64,000 nt of DNA from Castanea sativa (Eukaryota; Streptophyta; Magnoliopsida; Fagales; Fagaceae), in NCBI RefSeq assembly GCF_040712315.1, contig NC_134015.1, positions 43,793,464-43,857,463 of the forward strand, written 5' to 3'. The position numbers were made by a program, and so were the translations under genes. Each line of letters starts with the position of its first letter. Positions within the stretch are counted from its first letter, which is position 1. The notes under the pieces are model-generated. The model was given only the letters and a program-made list of their open reading frames with translations, had not been told where the DNA came from and searched no databases. Positions 1 to 11,879 of the stretch are shown piece after piece.

Positions 1-1500
1 AAAAGGCCAAGGGCTAGATAGAGGATTAAGGACACCTCCTGGTTGATGTATGTTTGGAGCGAATCTTTGACATTGGTCACACTTCTTCGCATAATCCTGC
101 GCCTCCTTCTGCATATTGGGCCACCAATAGCCCTGAGTAAGGGATCTATGAGCCAAAGACCTTCCCCCAATGTGACTTCCACAAATCCCTTCATGCAACT
201 CTTCCAAAAGTAACTCCGTTGCCTCGGGGTGCATACATAACAAATATGGTCCCGAAAAAGAGCGTTTGTATAATTTCTGGTCCTCGGATAACCAGAACTG
301 AGTTGCTTTCCTGCTAATTTTATCTGCTTCGACTTTTTCTTTAGGCAGGATATCATCTTTGAGAAAAGTTACTATTTGATCCATCCAACTAGGCCCTGTC
401 CTAATTTGAAGAATTTGAATGACGTTACCATTCGTCTCAGCAGGTTTCAGCAGATCTTTGACAAGGATAACCCGCAGTAGGCTTTGCGTCGAGGATGTTG
501 CGAGTGTGGCTAATGAATCGGCATGGGTATTCCCACATCTGGATACATGTAATAAAGAAAAAGACTCAAATTTAGATTGCATGCATTTGACCTGGGTTAG
601 GTATCCTTGCATTCTTGAATCTCTTGCTTCTAGCTTCCTTTCTACTTGGCCTACCACCAATAATGAATCCGAGAACATTTGTACCGTCTTCCCTTCCATT
701 TTATGAACCATGTTCATCCCTGCGAGGACGGCCTCATATTCTGCTTCGTTGTTGGTGGCCGAGAACTCCAATCTCAAAGATTTCTCAAAAGTAATTCCCT
801 CCGGGGATACCAAAACTAGTCCCACACCAGATCCTTTCTGATTTGCTGCTCCATCAACGTGCACTTTCCATAACGGAGGCTCTTTGCATGAAATCATGCT
901 TATTGATTTTTTACCCACACCTGATCCTTCAATATATTCTTCTAATGAGGGCTCAGTAAATTCTGCCACAAGATCTGCGATGACTTGCCCCTTTATAGAG
1001 GTGCGAGGCATATATTTGATGTCAAAAGCTCCTAGGATAGTGCCCCATTTCGTAATTCTTCTCGTATAATCCGCACTCCGAAGTATAGATTTGAAAGGGA
1101 GTTGTGTAAGGACAACCACCGTATGGGATTGGAAGTAATGAGGAAGCCTTCGTGTAGCATGCACCACCGCTAAAATAGCTTTCTCCAGTGACAAATAACT
1201 CACCTCGGCTTCATGCAGAGACTTGCTTACATAATAAACTGGCCTCTGGATATTACTATCATCTCGTATAAGAACCAAACTAACTGCATGATTAGCTACT
1301 GCAATATATGCAAACAGAACTTCATCAATTTCTGGCCGAGACATAATGGGTGGTTGCGAGAGATACTCTTTAAGCTGTTGAAAAGCCACCGCACACTCCT
1401 CGGTCCATTCAAAACCCTTCCATTTATTCAACAACTAAAAGAAAGGCCTACATTTGTCCGCAGACGGAGATATAAATCGGTTGAGGGCAGCGGTCATACC
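1..1500 (-). pseudogene. RNase H and integrase remnant of the left gypsy element
   Basis: Translating the minus strand gives stretches similar to the RNase H-integrase polyprotein at 55469-57748, including an APNIHQPGGVLNP segment at the very start of the window and a YVSKSL-type RNase H segment near 1220-1250. No reading frame stays open for long, so frameshifts and stops have broken this part. The integrase catalytic core lies outside the window. The plus-strand open frames here are antisense shadows. Confidence 0.8.
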
Positions 1501-1502
1501 TG

Positions 1503-2402
1503 TTAGTCTTTGTACTTCTTTAGGATTCCGAGGTGGGTGTAAGTTGTTAATGGCCTTACCTTATCAGGATTCACCTCAATTCCCCGGTGAGTTACCATAT
1601 AGCCTAGAAACTTGCCCGATCCCACACCAAAAGAACATTTAGAGGCATTGAGTCGCAACTTATACTCTCTTAGCGTTTGAAAAGTGTTGCTCAGATCTTC
1701 CAAATGCGTAGAAATTGTTTTCCTCTTTACCACCATATCATCCATATATACCTCAATAGTCTCTCCCAGCTGTGTCTCAAACATTCTCGTCATCATCCTT
1801 TGATTGGTAGCCCCTGCGTTTTTCAAACCAAATGGCATTACCTTATAATGGTAGTTTCCTGTGGGAGTGACAAAAGCAGTCTTCTCCTGGTCCTCCACAG
1901 CTAAAGGTATTTGGTGGTAACCTTGGAAAGCGTCAAGAAAACTCATCTGAGGATGTCCAACAATAGCGTCCACCAATTGATCAATCTGAGGCATTGGGAA
2001 AGAGTCCTTTAGGCAAGCTTTGTTCAAATCTATGAAGTCCACACAAACTCTCCATTTCCCATTCTTCTTTTTCACCACTACCGTATGGGCTAACCATTCA
2101 GGATAAAAAACTTCTTTGATAGCACCCGCCTTCTTGAGTTTCAGCACTTCCTCTTTCACAGCCTCGGAATGCTCTTTGGAGGACCGCCGAGGTGGTTGCC
2201 TCCTTGGTACCGTAGCTAGATTGACCTTTAAATGATAACAAATGAAACTTGGATCAACCCCAGGGGCCTCATAAGCATTCCATGCAAATACGTCCATGTT
2301 TTTTCTTAAAAACAAAATCAACTCTTCCTTCTCCTCCTGTGGCAATTGAACCCCTACCTGAAAGAACTTCTCAGGGTCGTCGCCTATGAGAATCTTCTCC
2401 AA
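1503..2402 (-). pseudogene. Reverse transcriptase domain of the left gypsy element
   Basis: A 299-residue open frame holds a gypsy reverse transcriptase. The palm motif PEWLAHTVVVKKKNGKWR is near residue 105, the FLDAFQGYHQIPL block near 155, and the catalytic YMDD box, in context VYMDDMVV, near 218. The domain copies element RNA into DNA in cytoplasmic particles. The frame runs off-register at its C end, after GIEVNPDKV, where the connection to RNase H is lost by frameshift. The start is arbitrary because the domain belongs to a polyprotein. Confidence 0.9.
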
Positions 2403-2453
2403 TTCCTCACATGCAGGTTCATCTACCTTGGCTGCGCCAAAATACTTTGATTG

Positions 2454-2909
2454 CTACGCCTCTCCGCCAGCCGAGGACGAGGACTCTGGCTCAGGTTGAC
2501 GCAAAATTGCAGCCGTGATACACTGTCGAGCCACAGACTGACTCCCAAGTAGCTCCACCACCTGGTCTCCAGAATGAAACTTAACCTTAACATGCAAGGT
2601 TGAGGAAACAGCTCCCAACGCATGCAGCCAAGGTCTTGCCACAATTGCGGTGTAGGGAGAATAGGCATCCACTACGATGAAATCTACGTTCACCACCTCT
2701 GGGCCTGATTGTACAAGCAGTCTAATTTGCCCCTTTGGAACGACAGTCTTTCCCTCGAAGCTTATCAAGGGTGAGTCATACGCCATAAGATCTTCAAGCT
2801 TTAAATTTAAACCTCTAAACAGGTCAGGGTACATGATATCTGCGCCACTGCCTTGATCGACCATCACCCTCTTCACATCATAGTCCCCTATTCTTAGGGT
2901 TACCACCAA
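2454..2909 (-). pseudogene. Retropepsin-like protease domain of the left gypsy element
   Basis: A 151-residue open frame contains the aspartic protease motif as VDQGSGADIM (usual plant gypsy form D-x-G-S-x-A-D), followed by a beta-rich stretch ending ARPWLHALGAVSSTLH. This domain would cut the Gag-Pol polyprotein. It sits between gag (3258-4130) and RT (1503-2402) as expected. The frame is separated from both neighbours by stops, so the polyprotein cannot be read through. Confidence 0.85.
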
Positions 2910-2924
2910 GGCATCATCATGAGG

Positions 2925-4130
2925 CTAGATAGTCCCCACTTTGTCCTCTTCCGAGAAACCTAAAACTGGTAGGATACTCGCCTTAATTCTCTTCGGCTGA
3001 TCCTTTGACTCCTCGGCCAAAGTCCGAGCCACTGACATCACCCTAAAGGGAGCTGAGCCAGTCCTTCCAGGTGCCGCAAAAATTACATTGATGGTACCTA
3101 GAGGAGGCCTTGACGAAGGGCCACCGTGGTTTGCCACCCCTAATTGGTTTCCTTGCCCATTAGGCTGATACAGGAATTGCTTTAGCTTTTCCTCTTTGAC
3201 CAACTGCTTTAAATGATTCCACAGAGTGCGACAATCCTCGGTGGTGTGACCCCTCTCCTAGTGATAATGGCAATGGAGATTTTGGTTGCGTCTCAGAAGG
3301 TCCCCTGCCATCTTATTTGGCCATTTGAAGAAAGACTCATGCCTAATTTTCTCCAACAGCTGCTGCACTGGTTCTTTGAAAACGGTGTTGACCACATGTG
3401 GGGGCATATGACCAGCTTGTCTGGAAAAATCTCTTGCAGGCCTATTGTTGTTGTATCTGTCCGACCTGAAATCCCTCCTTTCCTGTGGGATAACCTTCAT
3501 CTTACCCTTCCCCTGCTGCTGATCTTCCTCAACCCTTTTGTACTCGTCAATGCGATCCATAAGCCGGCGCACACTTCTAACAGGCTTTTTCGTCAAAGAC
3601 TTCCTTAAGTCATGCTCCGTCGGTAGGCCGACCTTGAAGGTCCTTATCGCCACATCATCAAAGTCCCCGTCAATTTCATTGAACATCTCCCAATACCTAT
3701 CCGAATACGTTCTCAGGGTTTCCCCATCCCTCATGGCCATGGATAATAATGAATCTAATGGCCGAGGAACTCTACTACACGTGATGAAGCGAGAACCAAA
3801 TACTCTAGTAAGCTCCTTGAAAAAGCTAATAGAGCCTGCCCTCAAGCCATCAAACCATCTCATGGCCACAGGCCCTAGGCTAGAGGGGAAGATCTTGCAT
3901 ATCAAGGTCTCATTCTTGGAATGTACTGTCATTCTTTGGCTGAAATGACTCACGTGCTCCACAGGATCCGTCCGGCCATTGTAAATAGTGAAGGCCGGTT
4001 GTGTGAAGCGCCGAGGTAACCTCCCTTCCTCCAGTCTGCGCGTGAAGGGTGACTTGGAGATTTGGTGCAACGCCTTACCCATTGCATCATTTCCCGAGCC
4101 CTTAGAGGAGAAGTCCCTGTCATGCCTCAC
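2925..4130 (-). pseudogene. Gag of the left gypsy element, stop-interrupted
   Basis: The 290-residue upstream part (3258-4130) contains the retrotransposon gag core, with RRFTQPAFTIYNGRTDPVEH near residue 40 and RFITCSRVPRPLDSLLSM near 115. Downstream, a CHYH...ERGHTTEDC zinc-knuckle-like motif spans the junction at about 3258, where an in-frame TAG separates it from the KQLVKEEKLKQFL continuation (2925-3203). The stop is one C-to-T change from CAG. Gag would form the cytoplasmic particle and package RNA. The N-terminal part above 4130 is in another frame or broken. Confidence 0.85.
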
Positions 4131-4508
4131 ATGCAGGTTGTCCTCCTCGGAAGAAAAAGATTCACCCGGGGGAGTCCTGGACCTCTGTCTATAATTGTCA
4201 TCCTCGGATCCCTCCGAAGAGGGGTCGGAGACCGAAGGAGTTCACCTTCACCTTTCGTGACGTAACTTTCTTTTTAGGTCGTCAATCTCTTTTTGCATGG
4301 CCTTGGTATTCCTCTCGTGAGGACCTCTACTTCCTCCTTGTGAATGACTCGTACTTCTGATAGTGTGCGTAGTATGTACACTACCTTCCCGGTTCTCTTC
4401 GTGATCAGGATGCAAGGAGTGATCCTCATGTTAGGAGCCTACGGACTCCGCACTGCGTTGTGGTCCTGAGCCCACCATGATGTTCTAAACTTCCTTAAAG
4501 ACTAAATT

Positions 4509-4526
4509 CCCACAGACGACGCCAAT
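4509..4526 (-). other. Primer-binding site of the left gypsy element
   Basis: Immediately inside the LTR the minus strand reads ATTGGCGTCGTCTGTGGG. The same motif with one changed base lies at the same place in the second element (60821-60839). Such a site next to the 5' LTR is where a host tRNA primes minus-strand synthesis. The tRNA species was not determined. Confidence 0.65.
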
Positions 4527-5392
4527 TGTAAGAACACAATTCAAACTCCCAATCTAAGGTTGGAAATGGGCTTGAAAGGCTCTTTTACAATAAATTTGTA
4601 GAGAGTGGGTTTCTAATCTAGTTCTCAATGATGGTTTTAAATAACATAGAAAAGAACGGGCTCCAGGTCCAATGGCACGAAATAAAGAGTTATTTGTAAG
4701 AGTATAACTAAAAGCTCCTCCTCGGACACAATCCGAGGATAGTTTATAATATTGCTTCCTAAGGTTGGTTACAATTGTAGATTATCATATACTATTGTCT
4801 TTCTCCTTTACAGAAAGAAGCCCTCCTCTTGATCCGAAGGTCTTTCTCTTTATTTATACTTCCTCTTCTTCTCTTTATTTATACTTCCTCTTCTTCTCTT
4901 TATCATCTTCCACCTCATGGTTGTAACGCTGGCTTGGGATACTTGTCCCATCAATTCTTCCCCAAAGTCCGCTGGGGTCAAGGACCAAGTTCCAAACCTC
5001 ATGCTCAGGTCCCATATTTCCATCTATGCAGTCAGTATATCAATTACAGAGCTTTTAATGTATGGGAGGTGGTAGCAGCTTTACCTTAGATATTTTACCA
5101 CTCTTCCTATTGTCCTCCACGTGTACCGTGTCTTCTCGTAGTCATAGGATTTCTTATAACATAGCCCGGGGACACTAAACCTCTCTTCTTATGACCTCGG
5201 CTTAAAAACTCGAGGACAAATCTATTCCTCGGACGTAATTGATCACTCGTTTATCATATCTTTACTTGGCATTTTCTTTGTGAGGTACATTCATGTACTC
5301 CTAGATCATTTGATGTCCTCGGATTTGGGTTTTTAGCCCAAAAGACTTTGTTGGGCCATCCTTGATAAATTACTGGGCCCAATGCCCCTACA
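4527..5392 (-). repeat. 5' LTR of the left gypsy element
   Basis: An 866-bp stretch begins TGTAAGAAC and ends GCCCCTACA, giving inverted TGTA/TACA ends, and directly abuts the primer-binding site. It includes a 27-bp direct duplication of a TTTATTTATACTTCC unit at about 4845-4905. The outer boundary is inferred from the terminal inverted dinucleotides, because the partner LTR is outside the window. The first five bases outside are AAAAG, which should be repeated at the unseen end. Confidence 0.75.
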
Positions 5393-6462
5393 AAAGTAAT
5401 ATTGTCTTTTCTAAGGACAATTTAATTTAACGTAACTATTTAATTTAAATTTGATTAAAGAACCTAAAATACCGCATGCACCCACCTGAGGCATTATTCT
5501 TAAGTTTTGCCTGGTAGCAGATGTGGCAATCCCTAGAGATCAGTTGTATTCTATCCCAGTAGCAGTAAGCTGTATATGATCTCAGTTGAATCAGTAATTT
5601 TTTATTTTTTTATTTTGGACTTTTTTACTCCAAATTAAAGAATTAGAAATTAGAATCCACCCAATAAAAGTAAAACCCAACTTGACTTAAGCTTGTTCCA
5701 GCTCCAATTCAGGCCCAATAACCATTTTTTGTTGGTCTTTTTTTTTTTAAAGCCTAATTCTGGCCCAATGCGCGATCGGCACTTCGGACTTCTCTTTATT
5801 GTTGTGTACATGGGCTTAATAATTCACCTAAAATTGGTGGATAAGGAACGATGTGGATGAACTTCTGTTTTTTTTTTTTTTTGGATACAAATGAACTTCT
5901 GTTAACATAGGGAGTATGAGTATGAGTAACTTCTTTTCTTTTTCTGGGTGAACAACGTGCAAACTGAGCATGTTTTCCTTCATAAATACGTAGGGTGTTC
6001 TATGGAAGGGATTGACCAAGTTGTTTAATTTGGCACTGATACAAATAAAATTACACAAACACAAATTTTTTTAATTTATTTTCCCTGAATCATACACACA
6101 AAAACACATGGCTCCTCTATGTCAAGTAAATAAAATGGTTAATTAGCAATTGTCACCTCATGTTCATGGTTACTTGTCTAGGGTTTCTGGCAGCTCATAT
6201 GAGACACCAAAAGTAAACTTGAAAATTACACAGAAAAGAATATGTAGTAGTTTTTAATTGCTTTAGGCTTATGAGCTATGTATACAGTAGATCTACTAAC
6301 ACAAGCGAAAAATCAAAACCCAGTAGGGTTATGACAGAAATATCATCTCAGCACTTTCAAACCATCCGAATAAGGAAAAAAAAAGTTCATTGACAACATA
6401 CAAGGAAAAATTACAAGTTACTTTTGTGCCATTTACTCCCACAAAACCCTTATTATAAAAAT
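5393..6462. other. Intergenic, no gene seen
   Basis: AT-rich flank between the LTR and the 3' end of PSBY. It has short poly(T) tracts (5735-5750, 5869-5882) but no convincing coding or transposon signature. The part nearest 6462 should hold the PSBY 3' UTR and polyadenylation site on the minus strand. Confidence 0.5.
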
Positions 6463-7071
6463 TCAATCAGACCTCATCCTGTTGATCTGGTTCAAGGCTG
6501 GTTGCAGAATATTGTAGAGGACCCAACCAATAGCTGGAGCAACAACAATCAGAAGGAGCGTTCCCCTGTTATCACTAGAGGAGGCGTCAGCAGCAATGGT
6601 AGCAAATTCACTAGCTGATGCATGGGGCGCTGACATGAACCCTGATGCAGCCAAACCTCCGAGCCCAAGCCCAATGATCACTCCCTTGATGCTACGCATA
6701 CGGTCTATTTGGTTAAGAGCTGGTTGGAGAATGTTGAAGAGGACCCAAGCTATGGCTGGAATAATGGGAAGCAACAGTGCTATGCCACGGTTGTCACCTT
6801 CAGCTATCTCAGCAATTTGTTGGGCAGCTAAGGCTGCATCACAAGAGCTCAAGGTTGAAAAGATGGCTCCAGCAATGGCAGTACCGGTTAGGGAAGATGA
6901 CAGGTTGAGATTTTCAAAAGGTTTTGAGGAGGTTAGGCCTTTTGGGAGGTTGTGAATGGAGAGAAGGGAGATAGGCTTGGTGGTTGGCTTGATGGGGTTG
7001 AGCATTTTTGTGGAGCTGGTGCTCAAGCACTTGGCATTGAGCATGGCCATTGTGGTTATTGTTGCTGCCAT
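6463..7071 (-). CDS. PSBY: Photosystem II core complex protein PsbY, chloroplastic
   Basis: A single-exon 202-residue precursor. Residues 1 to about 60 are a Ser/Thr/Pro/Lys-rich chloroplast transit peptide. Two homologous single-span peptides follow, each ending in the near-identical block NILQPALNQI(D/N)RMRS (about residues 112-127 and 186-201). Each is preceded by an Ala-rich hydrophobic segment with an AxA-type processing site (CDAALAA near 80, APHASA near 150), as known for the nuclear precursor that is cut into two PsbY polypeptides of the thylakoid membrane. PsbY is a small peripheral subunit of photosystem II near cytochrome b559. Length and layout fit the plant family, and no stop or frameshift is seen. 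The start is the first ATG of the open frame. Confidence 0.95.
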   Translation of the reverse strand: MAATITTMAMLNAKCLSTSSTKMLNPIKPTTKPISLLSIHNLPKGLTSSKPFENLNLSSSLTGTAIAGAIFSTLSSCDAALAAQQIAEIAEGDNRGIALLLPIIPAIAWVLFNILQPALNQIDRMRSIKGVIIGLGLGGLAASGFMSAPHASASEFATIAADASSSDNRGTLLLIVVAPAIGWVLYNILQPALNQINRMRSD

Positions 7072-7675
7072 TGGTGTTGATTTGCTTTTGCTGGTCTTAG
7101 TTTTCCTGAACTTTAGGCAGTGGATAGATGGGGAGAGTGAAGGTTTTGAGACGCTCCAAGATCAGAAGGAAAGTGGTGGGTTTCAGTGATTGGATGTAAG
7201 ATGAAATTGGAATATAGATTGGAAGCTAAGTTAGGATGTGAGGACCAATAGAGTTGTGCTTTTTAGATTCTTCCCTTATCCAAAGAGTCTGATTGGGGAG
7301 ATATGGACCTTATATTTCATACCCTACCACATTTTCTTATCACATACCTGTTACTAAATTGTATGGGTATTGGGTAGCTAAGGCCATGTAATGAGTTTTG
7401 ACTGAGATGGATATGCATATCTTAAGTATAATGATTATATATATATGCATCTCCCTTCTTACAATGTATACATTTTATAATTGTGTGAGACTCATACATT
7501 ATGAAGATGCATATATCTAATACATAAGATTTATTCTTCATGTTAATTTTGGTTCAACATAACACATTATCATTCTTGCTACAATTTGATAATTAATGTG
7601 TTGATTTGATTTTAAAAGTTAAAGGATTAAATAGACATAATTATTAATTAAAAATCAAATTAAGCTCTACCTAAT
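7072..7675 (-). promoter_or_regulatory. Putative PSBY 5' region with I-box
   Basis: Upstream of the PSBY start the minus strand carries GGATAAGG (plus coordinates 7274-7281). This contains the GATAAG I-box core common in light-responsive plant promoters. A CCAAT-type ATTGG lies near 7246 and TATA-like CTATATT near 7212. The spacing fits a short 5' UTR, but the elements are short and could occur by chance. The rest, to 7675, is AT-rich with no gene seen. Confidence 0.4.
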
Positions 7676-7689
7676 AATTGGCAGACCAA

Positions 7690-7849
7690 CCACCGCACAC
7701 CCTTGGTGCAGTGATCACTCTACAAGTATAAATGCGTGTAGGATGTGGGGGGGCAAGGGCCGAGGTTCAAGTCTCCAAGAGGGAACTTTACACACATATA
7801 CATTTAGATTAGACTAGAGTAGAAATTCTATATTGTATCAAAAAATAAA
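7690..7849 (+). mobile_element. tRNA-derived SINE with 14-bp target-site duplications
   Basis: A 160-bp insertion holds Pol III promoter boxes. An A-box-like TTGGTGCAGTGATC is at about 7704 and a B-box-like GGTTCAAGTCT at about 7764. It ends in the A-rich tail ATCAAAAAATAAA. It is flanked by 14-bp direct repeats AATTGGCAGACCAA (7676-7689) and AATTGGCGGACCAA (7850-7863), differing at one base, as made by LINE-type target-primed integration. SINEs are non-coding and depend on a LINE reverse transcriptase. Confidence 0.85.
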
Positions 7850-7863
7850 AATTGGCGGACCAA

Positions 7864-8445
7864 ATTTGTAATTATTTTTACCTTTGCTAAGTAAATGAAT
7901 GAAAGAAACTAATTACTCACTATTTTCTTGAGATATATAGGTAGATAGTGTGAGAGGAGAGCTAGGGTTCAAACAACAAATATATAGCACTATAAAGAAT
8001 ATCATTATCATTGAGTTATTACTTGAATCCCTGATTACTTACTATTGAAACCATTCTATCCATGATACCATTTTATACATGTTTACATATATTTGTTTTT
8101 TTTTTTTTGTACCCGTGATTCAAATCTAGGTTTTTTATTTCACAATAAAAAACTATATTAGTTGAACTAATCGAAGTTCATAACTTATTCGTTCAACTTA
8201 AATATAAGTGTACGTTAGAAGAAACTACGAAAGTTGGCATACACAAAATAATTTGTCCATCATCTAGTTCAAGCACTCATTACTCTCATAACATAAAAAA
8301 GGTATCTCATGTGACATACACAATATAAGAACAAAAATATATACTATTCGATAAATGAGATAATTATTATCACATATGACATTATTTTAATCGCCTAATC
8401 AACGATGGTCAATAAGTTTTTTTTCCATCTTTGAGCCCAAATAAG
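7864..8445. other. Intergenic, no gene seen
   Basis: AT-rich sequence between the SINE and the hAT end, with a poly(T) run at 8096-8109. No open frame, RNA gene or repeat end could be supported. Confidence 0.4.
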
Positions 8446-11400
8446 TAGGACTGAGCAGTGGACCTGACCCACCCAACAACCCGACCAACCCGATCCGAAA
8501 GGTTTTGGGCGAGTCTGAGAGTATTCGGGTTGGGTTTCGGGCTTAATTTTCGGGTTATTTTCGAGTTCGGGTCGGTGTCGGGTCATATATATTTCCTTCT
8601 TCTGAACCCGATTTTCTTTTTGAAAAAAACCTTACTCTTTCCGCCTCCCTCAGCTCTCTCTTTATTCCTCAAAAGGGTGAACATTGTTTGGTCTTTCTTG
8701 TGTTTCTCCACCTCCCTCAACATCTATTTAGATTTTTGGTCATTCTCTCAGTTTAAAGCTTTATAACTATGTATAGTAAGTCATCCTTGTGTTTGATTTT
8801 TTTTGTATTTTGTGATGTGGGTTTGGCTTGAATCATTTTTTTAAGGACCCATTTCGATTTTTTTTTTTCAGGTTTTTGAAGGACCCATTTCTTGCTCGGT
8901 TGCTCCTCTGCCTTTCTAACTGAGTTCTCTCTACGTGTGTAACAGTGTAAGTCACCCACTCATCCTTCTCTTTGTGGGTTTTTTTTTTTCTTCTTAATTT
9001 CCTTGTCTTAGTCTTTGATTTTGGGAGTTTTTTTTTTTCATTGTTTTTTTTTTTATGCATTATCAAATACCCAATTGCTATAAAGGTTTATATCATGGTT
9101 TGGATCAACCAGTGACTCCAATTTGGTAGACAGATTGTGTCTTGCACTCTAGGTGTTTGATGAAATGGCTGCCTACCTTTATCCATGTTTGCTGGTTGTA
9201 AAAGTGTATAAACATATTGAATGATTTTTCTGCTGCTAAAACTAATCACGTACTCTAATTTACTCATAGTATAAAAAAAATTCAGCCAATGCTTTAACTC
9301 AAATAAACGTTATTTTGTTTAGAATAGCTAAAAATGTGATGGGTGCATGCAAGTCGATCCACTTCTGTTTTGTGAATTGTAGTTTCTTTCTTCAAATATC
9401 CAGTGTTAAATTACCTATAAATGAAACTGAATGCTTAATTAATGTGCTCCTTGTGGCTGAAAAATTAGTTCCTTGCACCTTCTGAAGATTGGTTTAAGGA
9501 TGAAAAAAATGAAAAAATGAATCAAAAGGTTGGATTTTTAAGTGTTCTGTTTGCTTTAGTTTCTTAAACCAAAGAACCCATGTCCTGGATTATTGTAACT
9601 TGTATGGTTTCAAATTGCTATCCCTTACTATATTTTTTAAGGTAAATTGAAATAACAGGACCCTAATACTATTTTTTTTTTCTTTTTGTTTATTGTCTTT
9701 GTTTGATGCCTACCTAGCTCAGATCATGAACAAGCATATAGTTATATTGAGTCTTTGGATTCAATAATTTTTAATGATTGTTTTGTTTTGTGTGGTACTA
9801 GGTCATGGATTCAATGGAGCCTACACAACCTGATGTTACCACTGCAAGACCAACTATGAGACCTCCTTGTCCACCACAGGTAACATCTTCTTCTAATCCT
9901 AATAAGAGAAAATCATCATCAACGGCTTAGGACCACTTTGAGAAGTTTATAGATGAAGAAGGTAGAACTAAGGCAAGTTGTATATATTGTAGCAAGGAGT
10001 ACATGGCTGATAGCAAAATTTATGGGACATCTAATTTAAAAAATCATACACCCATTTTTCCTAAATATCTTTTTAATGAATTGCATGATGGACAAGACCC
10101 ATTGTCCAAGGATGTAGAGGAGGGAAATCTAGTGCCTAGGACTTTTACAAATGGTGTGGATAGAAAAGTTCTTGCTGAGATGATCATATTGGATGAGCTT
10201 CCATTTAGGTTTGTAGAGAATGAAGGATTTAGAAGGTTTTATAATGTTTTCCAACATAATTTTAATATCCCATCTCGCTTCACGGTAGCTAAAGATGTGA
10301 GTCGGATTTATTTTGAAGAGAAGGATAAGTTGAGAAATGCCTTGAGAGGCCGTAGGCTTTGCCTTACCACTGACACATGAACTTCAATACAAAATTTTAA
10401 TTACATGTGTCTTACTTGTCATTTTATAGATGATGATTGGAAGCTACATAAAAGAATTTTGAATTTTTGTATTGTTGATAACCATAAGGGAAAAACCATT
10501 GGCAAAATGGTTGAATCTTGTTTAGAAGAGTGGAATATTGAGGGTATTTTCACCTTGACAGTGGATAATACTTCCTCAAATGACGTAGTCATTAGTTACT
10601 TGAAAACAACTACTAATATGTGGAAAGATACTATTTTGGGGAATGAATTTATTCATGTGAGGTATTGTGCTCACATCCTGAATCTTATTGTGACCGATGG
10701 CTTAAAACATCATAATAAGTCAATTGATAGGGTGCGTCATGCGGTTAGATATGTGAAAACTTCTCCAAATAGGTTACAAACCTTTAAGAAGTGTGTGGAG
10801 AAAATGAAAATAGAGTCAAAGGCTATTCTATGTTTGGATGTGGCCACTAGATGAAACTCCACCTATAAAATGTTGGAAAATGCTGAAAAGTTTGAACATG
10901 CATTCAAGCGGATGGAATATGAAGATCTTGATTATATTCTACACTTTCGAGATGGGGACTATGATAGGAGACCTCCAAATGAGGATGATTGGGAGACTTG
11001 TAGGAAATTTGTTAAGTTTTTGAAACTTTTTTATAATGCCACAAAGAGGTTTTCGGGTTCCTTGTATGTGACATCAAATGCTTTCTTTGATGAGATATAT
11101 ATTATTAAAAGAAAGATAGATCTCTTTTCTAGGAGTGAGGACCATTTTTTGTACTCAATGGCAAAAACAATGAAAGAGAAGTTTGACAAGTATTGGGGGA
11201 GCGGGGAGGATTCATCAAAGAAGGGAAATGTGCTTTTGTATGTTGCTGTGGTGCTTGATCCTCGAAAGAAGTTGGATTATTTGAATTATTGTTTATCAAA
11301 TTTGTATGGGGAGAATGTTGCTAAGGATATCACTGACCTTGTGAAAGGTGTATTGGAACGCTTGTATGAGCATTATAATTCAACTTATTCATCATATGTG

Positions 11401-11879
11401 TCTATACAAAGTGCGAGTGAGATATCAAGGATGGAAGGTGTTGATGTTGATGTTGATGATGATGATGATAATGATCTAGACAGATTTATTGCCTCTTAAT
11501 ACAAGGCTTTTAGGCAAGGAAAACAACCTGTTGGGTGTTAGATGAGGTTGCAAAATACTTGATGGAGAATAGTGAAGGAGAAAATGACAAAACCTTTAAT
11601 ATACTGGCTTGGTGGAAGTATAATACTAATAAGTATAGTATACTATCTCGAGATGTGTTAGCTGCACCTGTTTCTACTGTGGCTTCTGAGTCGGCATTTA
11701 GTACGAGAGGACGTATACTAGACCCATTCCGTAGTTCACTTGCCCCTGAGATGGTACAATCTCTCATATGTACTCAAAATTGGCTTCAATCTTCAGTGCA
11801 AATTTTGCTTCGACATGCCATGGATGATGTTGAGCTATTTGAAGATTATGAAAAATATAATGTTCTTAAAATTTATTAA
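8446..11879 (+). mobile_element. Decayed hAT transposon
   Basis: The left part (8446-8590) starts TAGGACTGAGCAGTGG and is packed with ACCCG/CGGGT subterminal motifs in both orientations, typical of plant hAT ends. About 1.2 kb of AT-rich leader follows, then the transposase relic (9805-11879). No matching right terminal repeat or 8-bp duplication was found after 11879, so the 3' end has been lost or is too diverged to see by eye. The left boundary is therefore approximate. Confidence 0.65.
9805..11879 (+). pseudogene. hAT-family transposase relic (BED finger, RNase H-like, C-terminal dimerisation)
   Basis: From ATG 9805 one frame runs to 11499, interrupted by TAG at 9928, TGA at 10378, TGA at 10852 and TAA at 11497. 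A frameshift near 11530 leads into a last segment ending at 11879. Domains in order are a BED-type zinc finger (DHFEKF, CIYCSKEY, GTSNLKNHT), the hAT core (FRRFYNVFQHNFNIPSR, LTTDT, FTLTVDNTSSND, RYCAHILNL), a region matching the hAT RNase-like domain, and the C-terminal dimerisation block (ILAWWKYN, PVSTVASESAFSTRGRILD). An intact protein would cut and paste the element in the nucleus. The family usually has Trp at the first three stop positions and Gln fits the fourth, so each stop is one transition away from a sense codon. Confidence 0.9.

Larger units (their letters stand above)
1..5392 (-). mobile_element. Tat-type Ty3/gypsy LTR retrotransposon, partial
   Basis: Reading on the minus strand from 5392 down, the order is LTR, primer-binding site, gag, protease, reverse transcriptase, then RNase H/integrase remains. 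The element runs off the left edge of the window in the integrase just before its DDE core, so the second LTR and the target-site duplication cannot be seen. The domain order (RT, RNase H, IN) is that of Ty3/gypsy. The protein sequences resemble those of the Tat element at 50494-61533, but the LTR is different, so this is a separate subfamily. Stops and frameshifts in every domain show it is not autonomous. Confidence 0.9.

Noticed and set aside
3213..3948. Plus-strand open frames of 131 and 136 codons over gag of the left element
   Set aside because: They are antisense to a recognised gag core and have no domain of their own.
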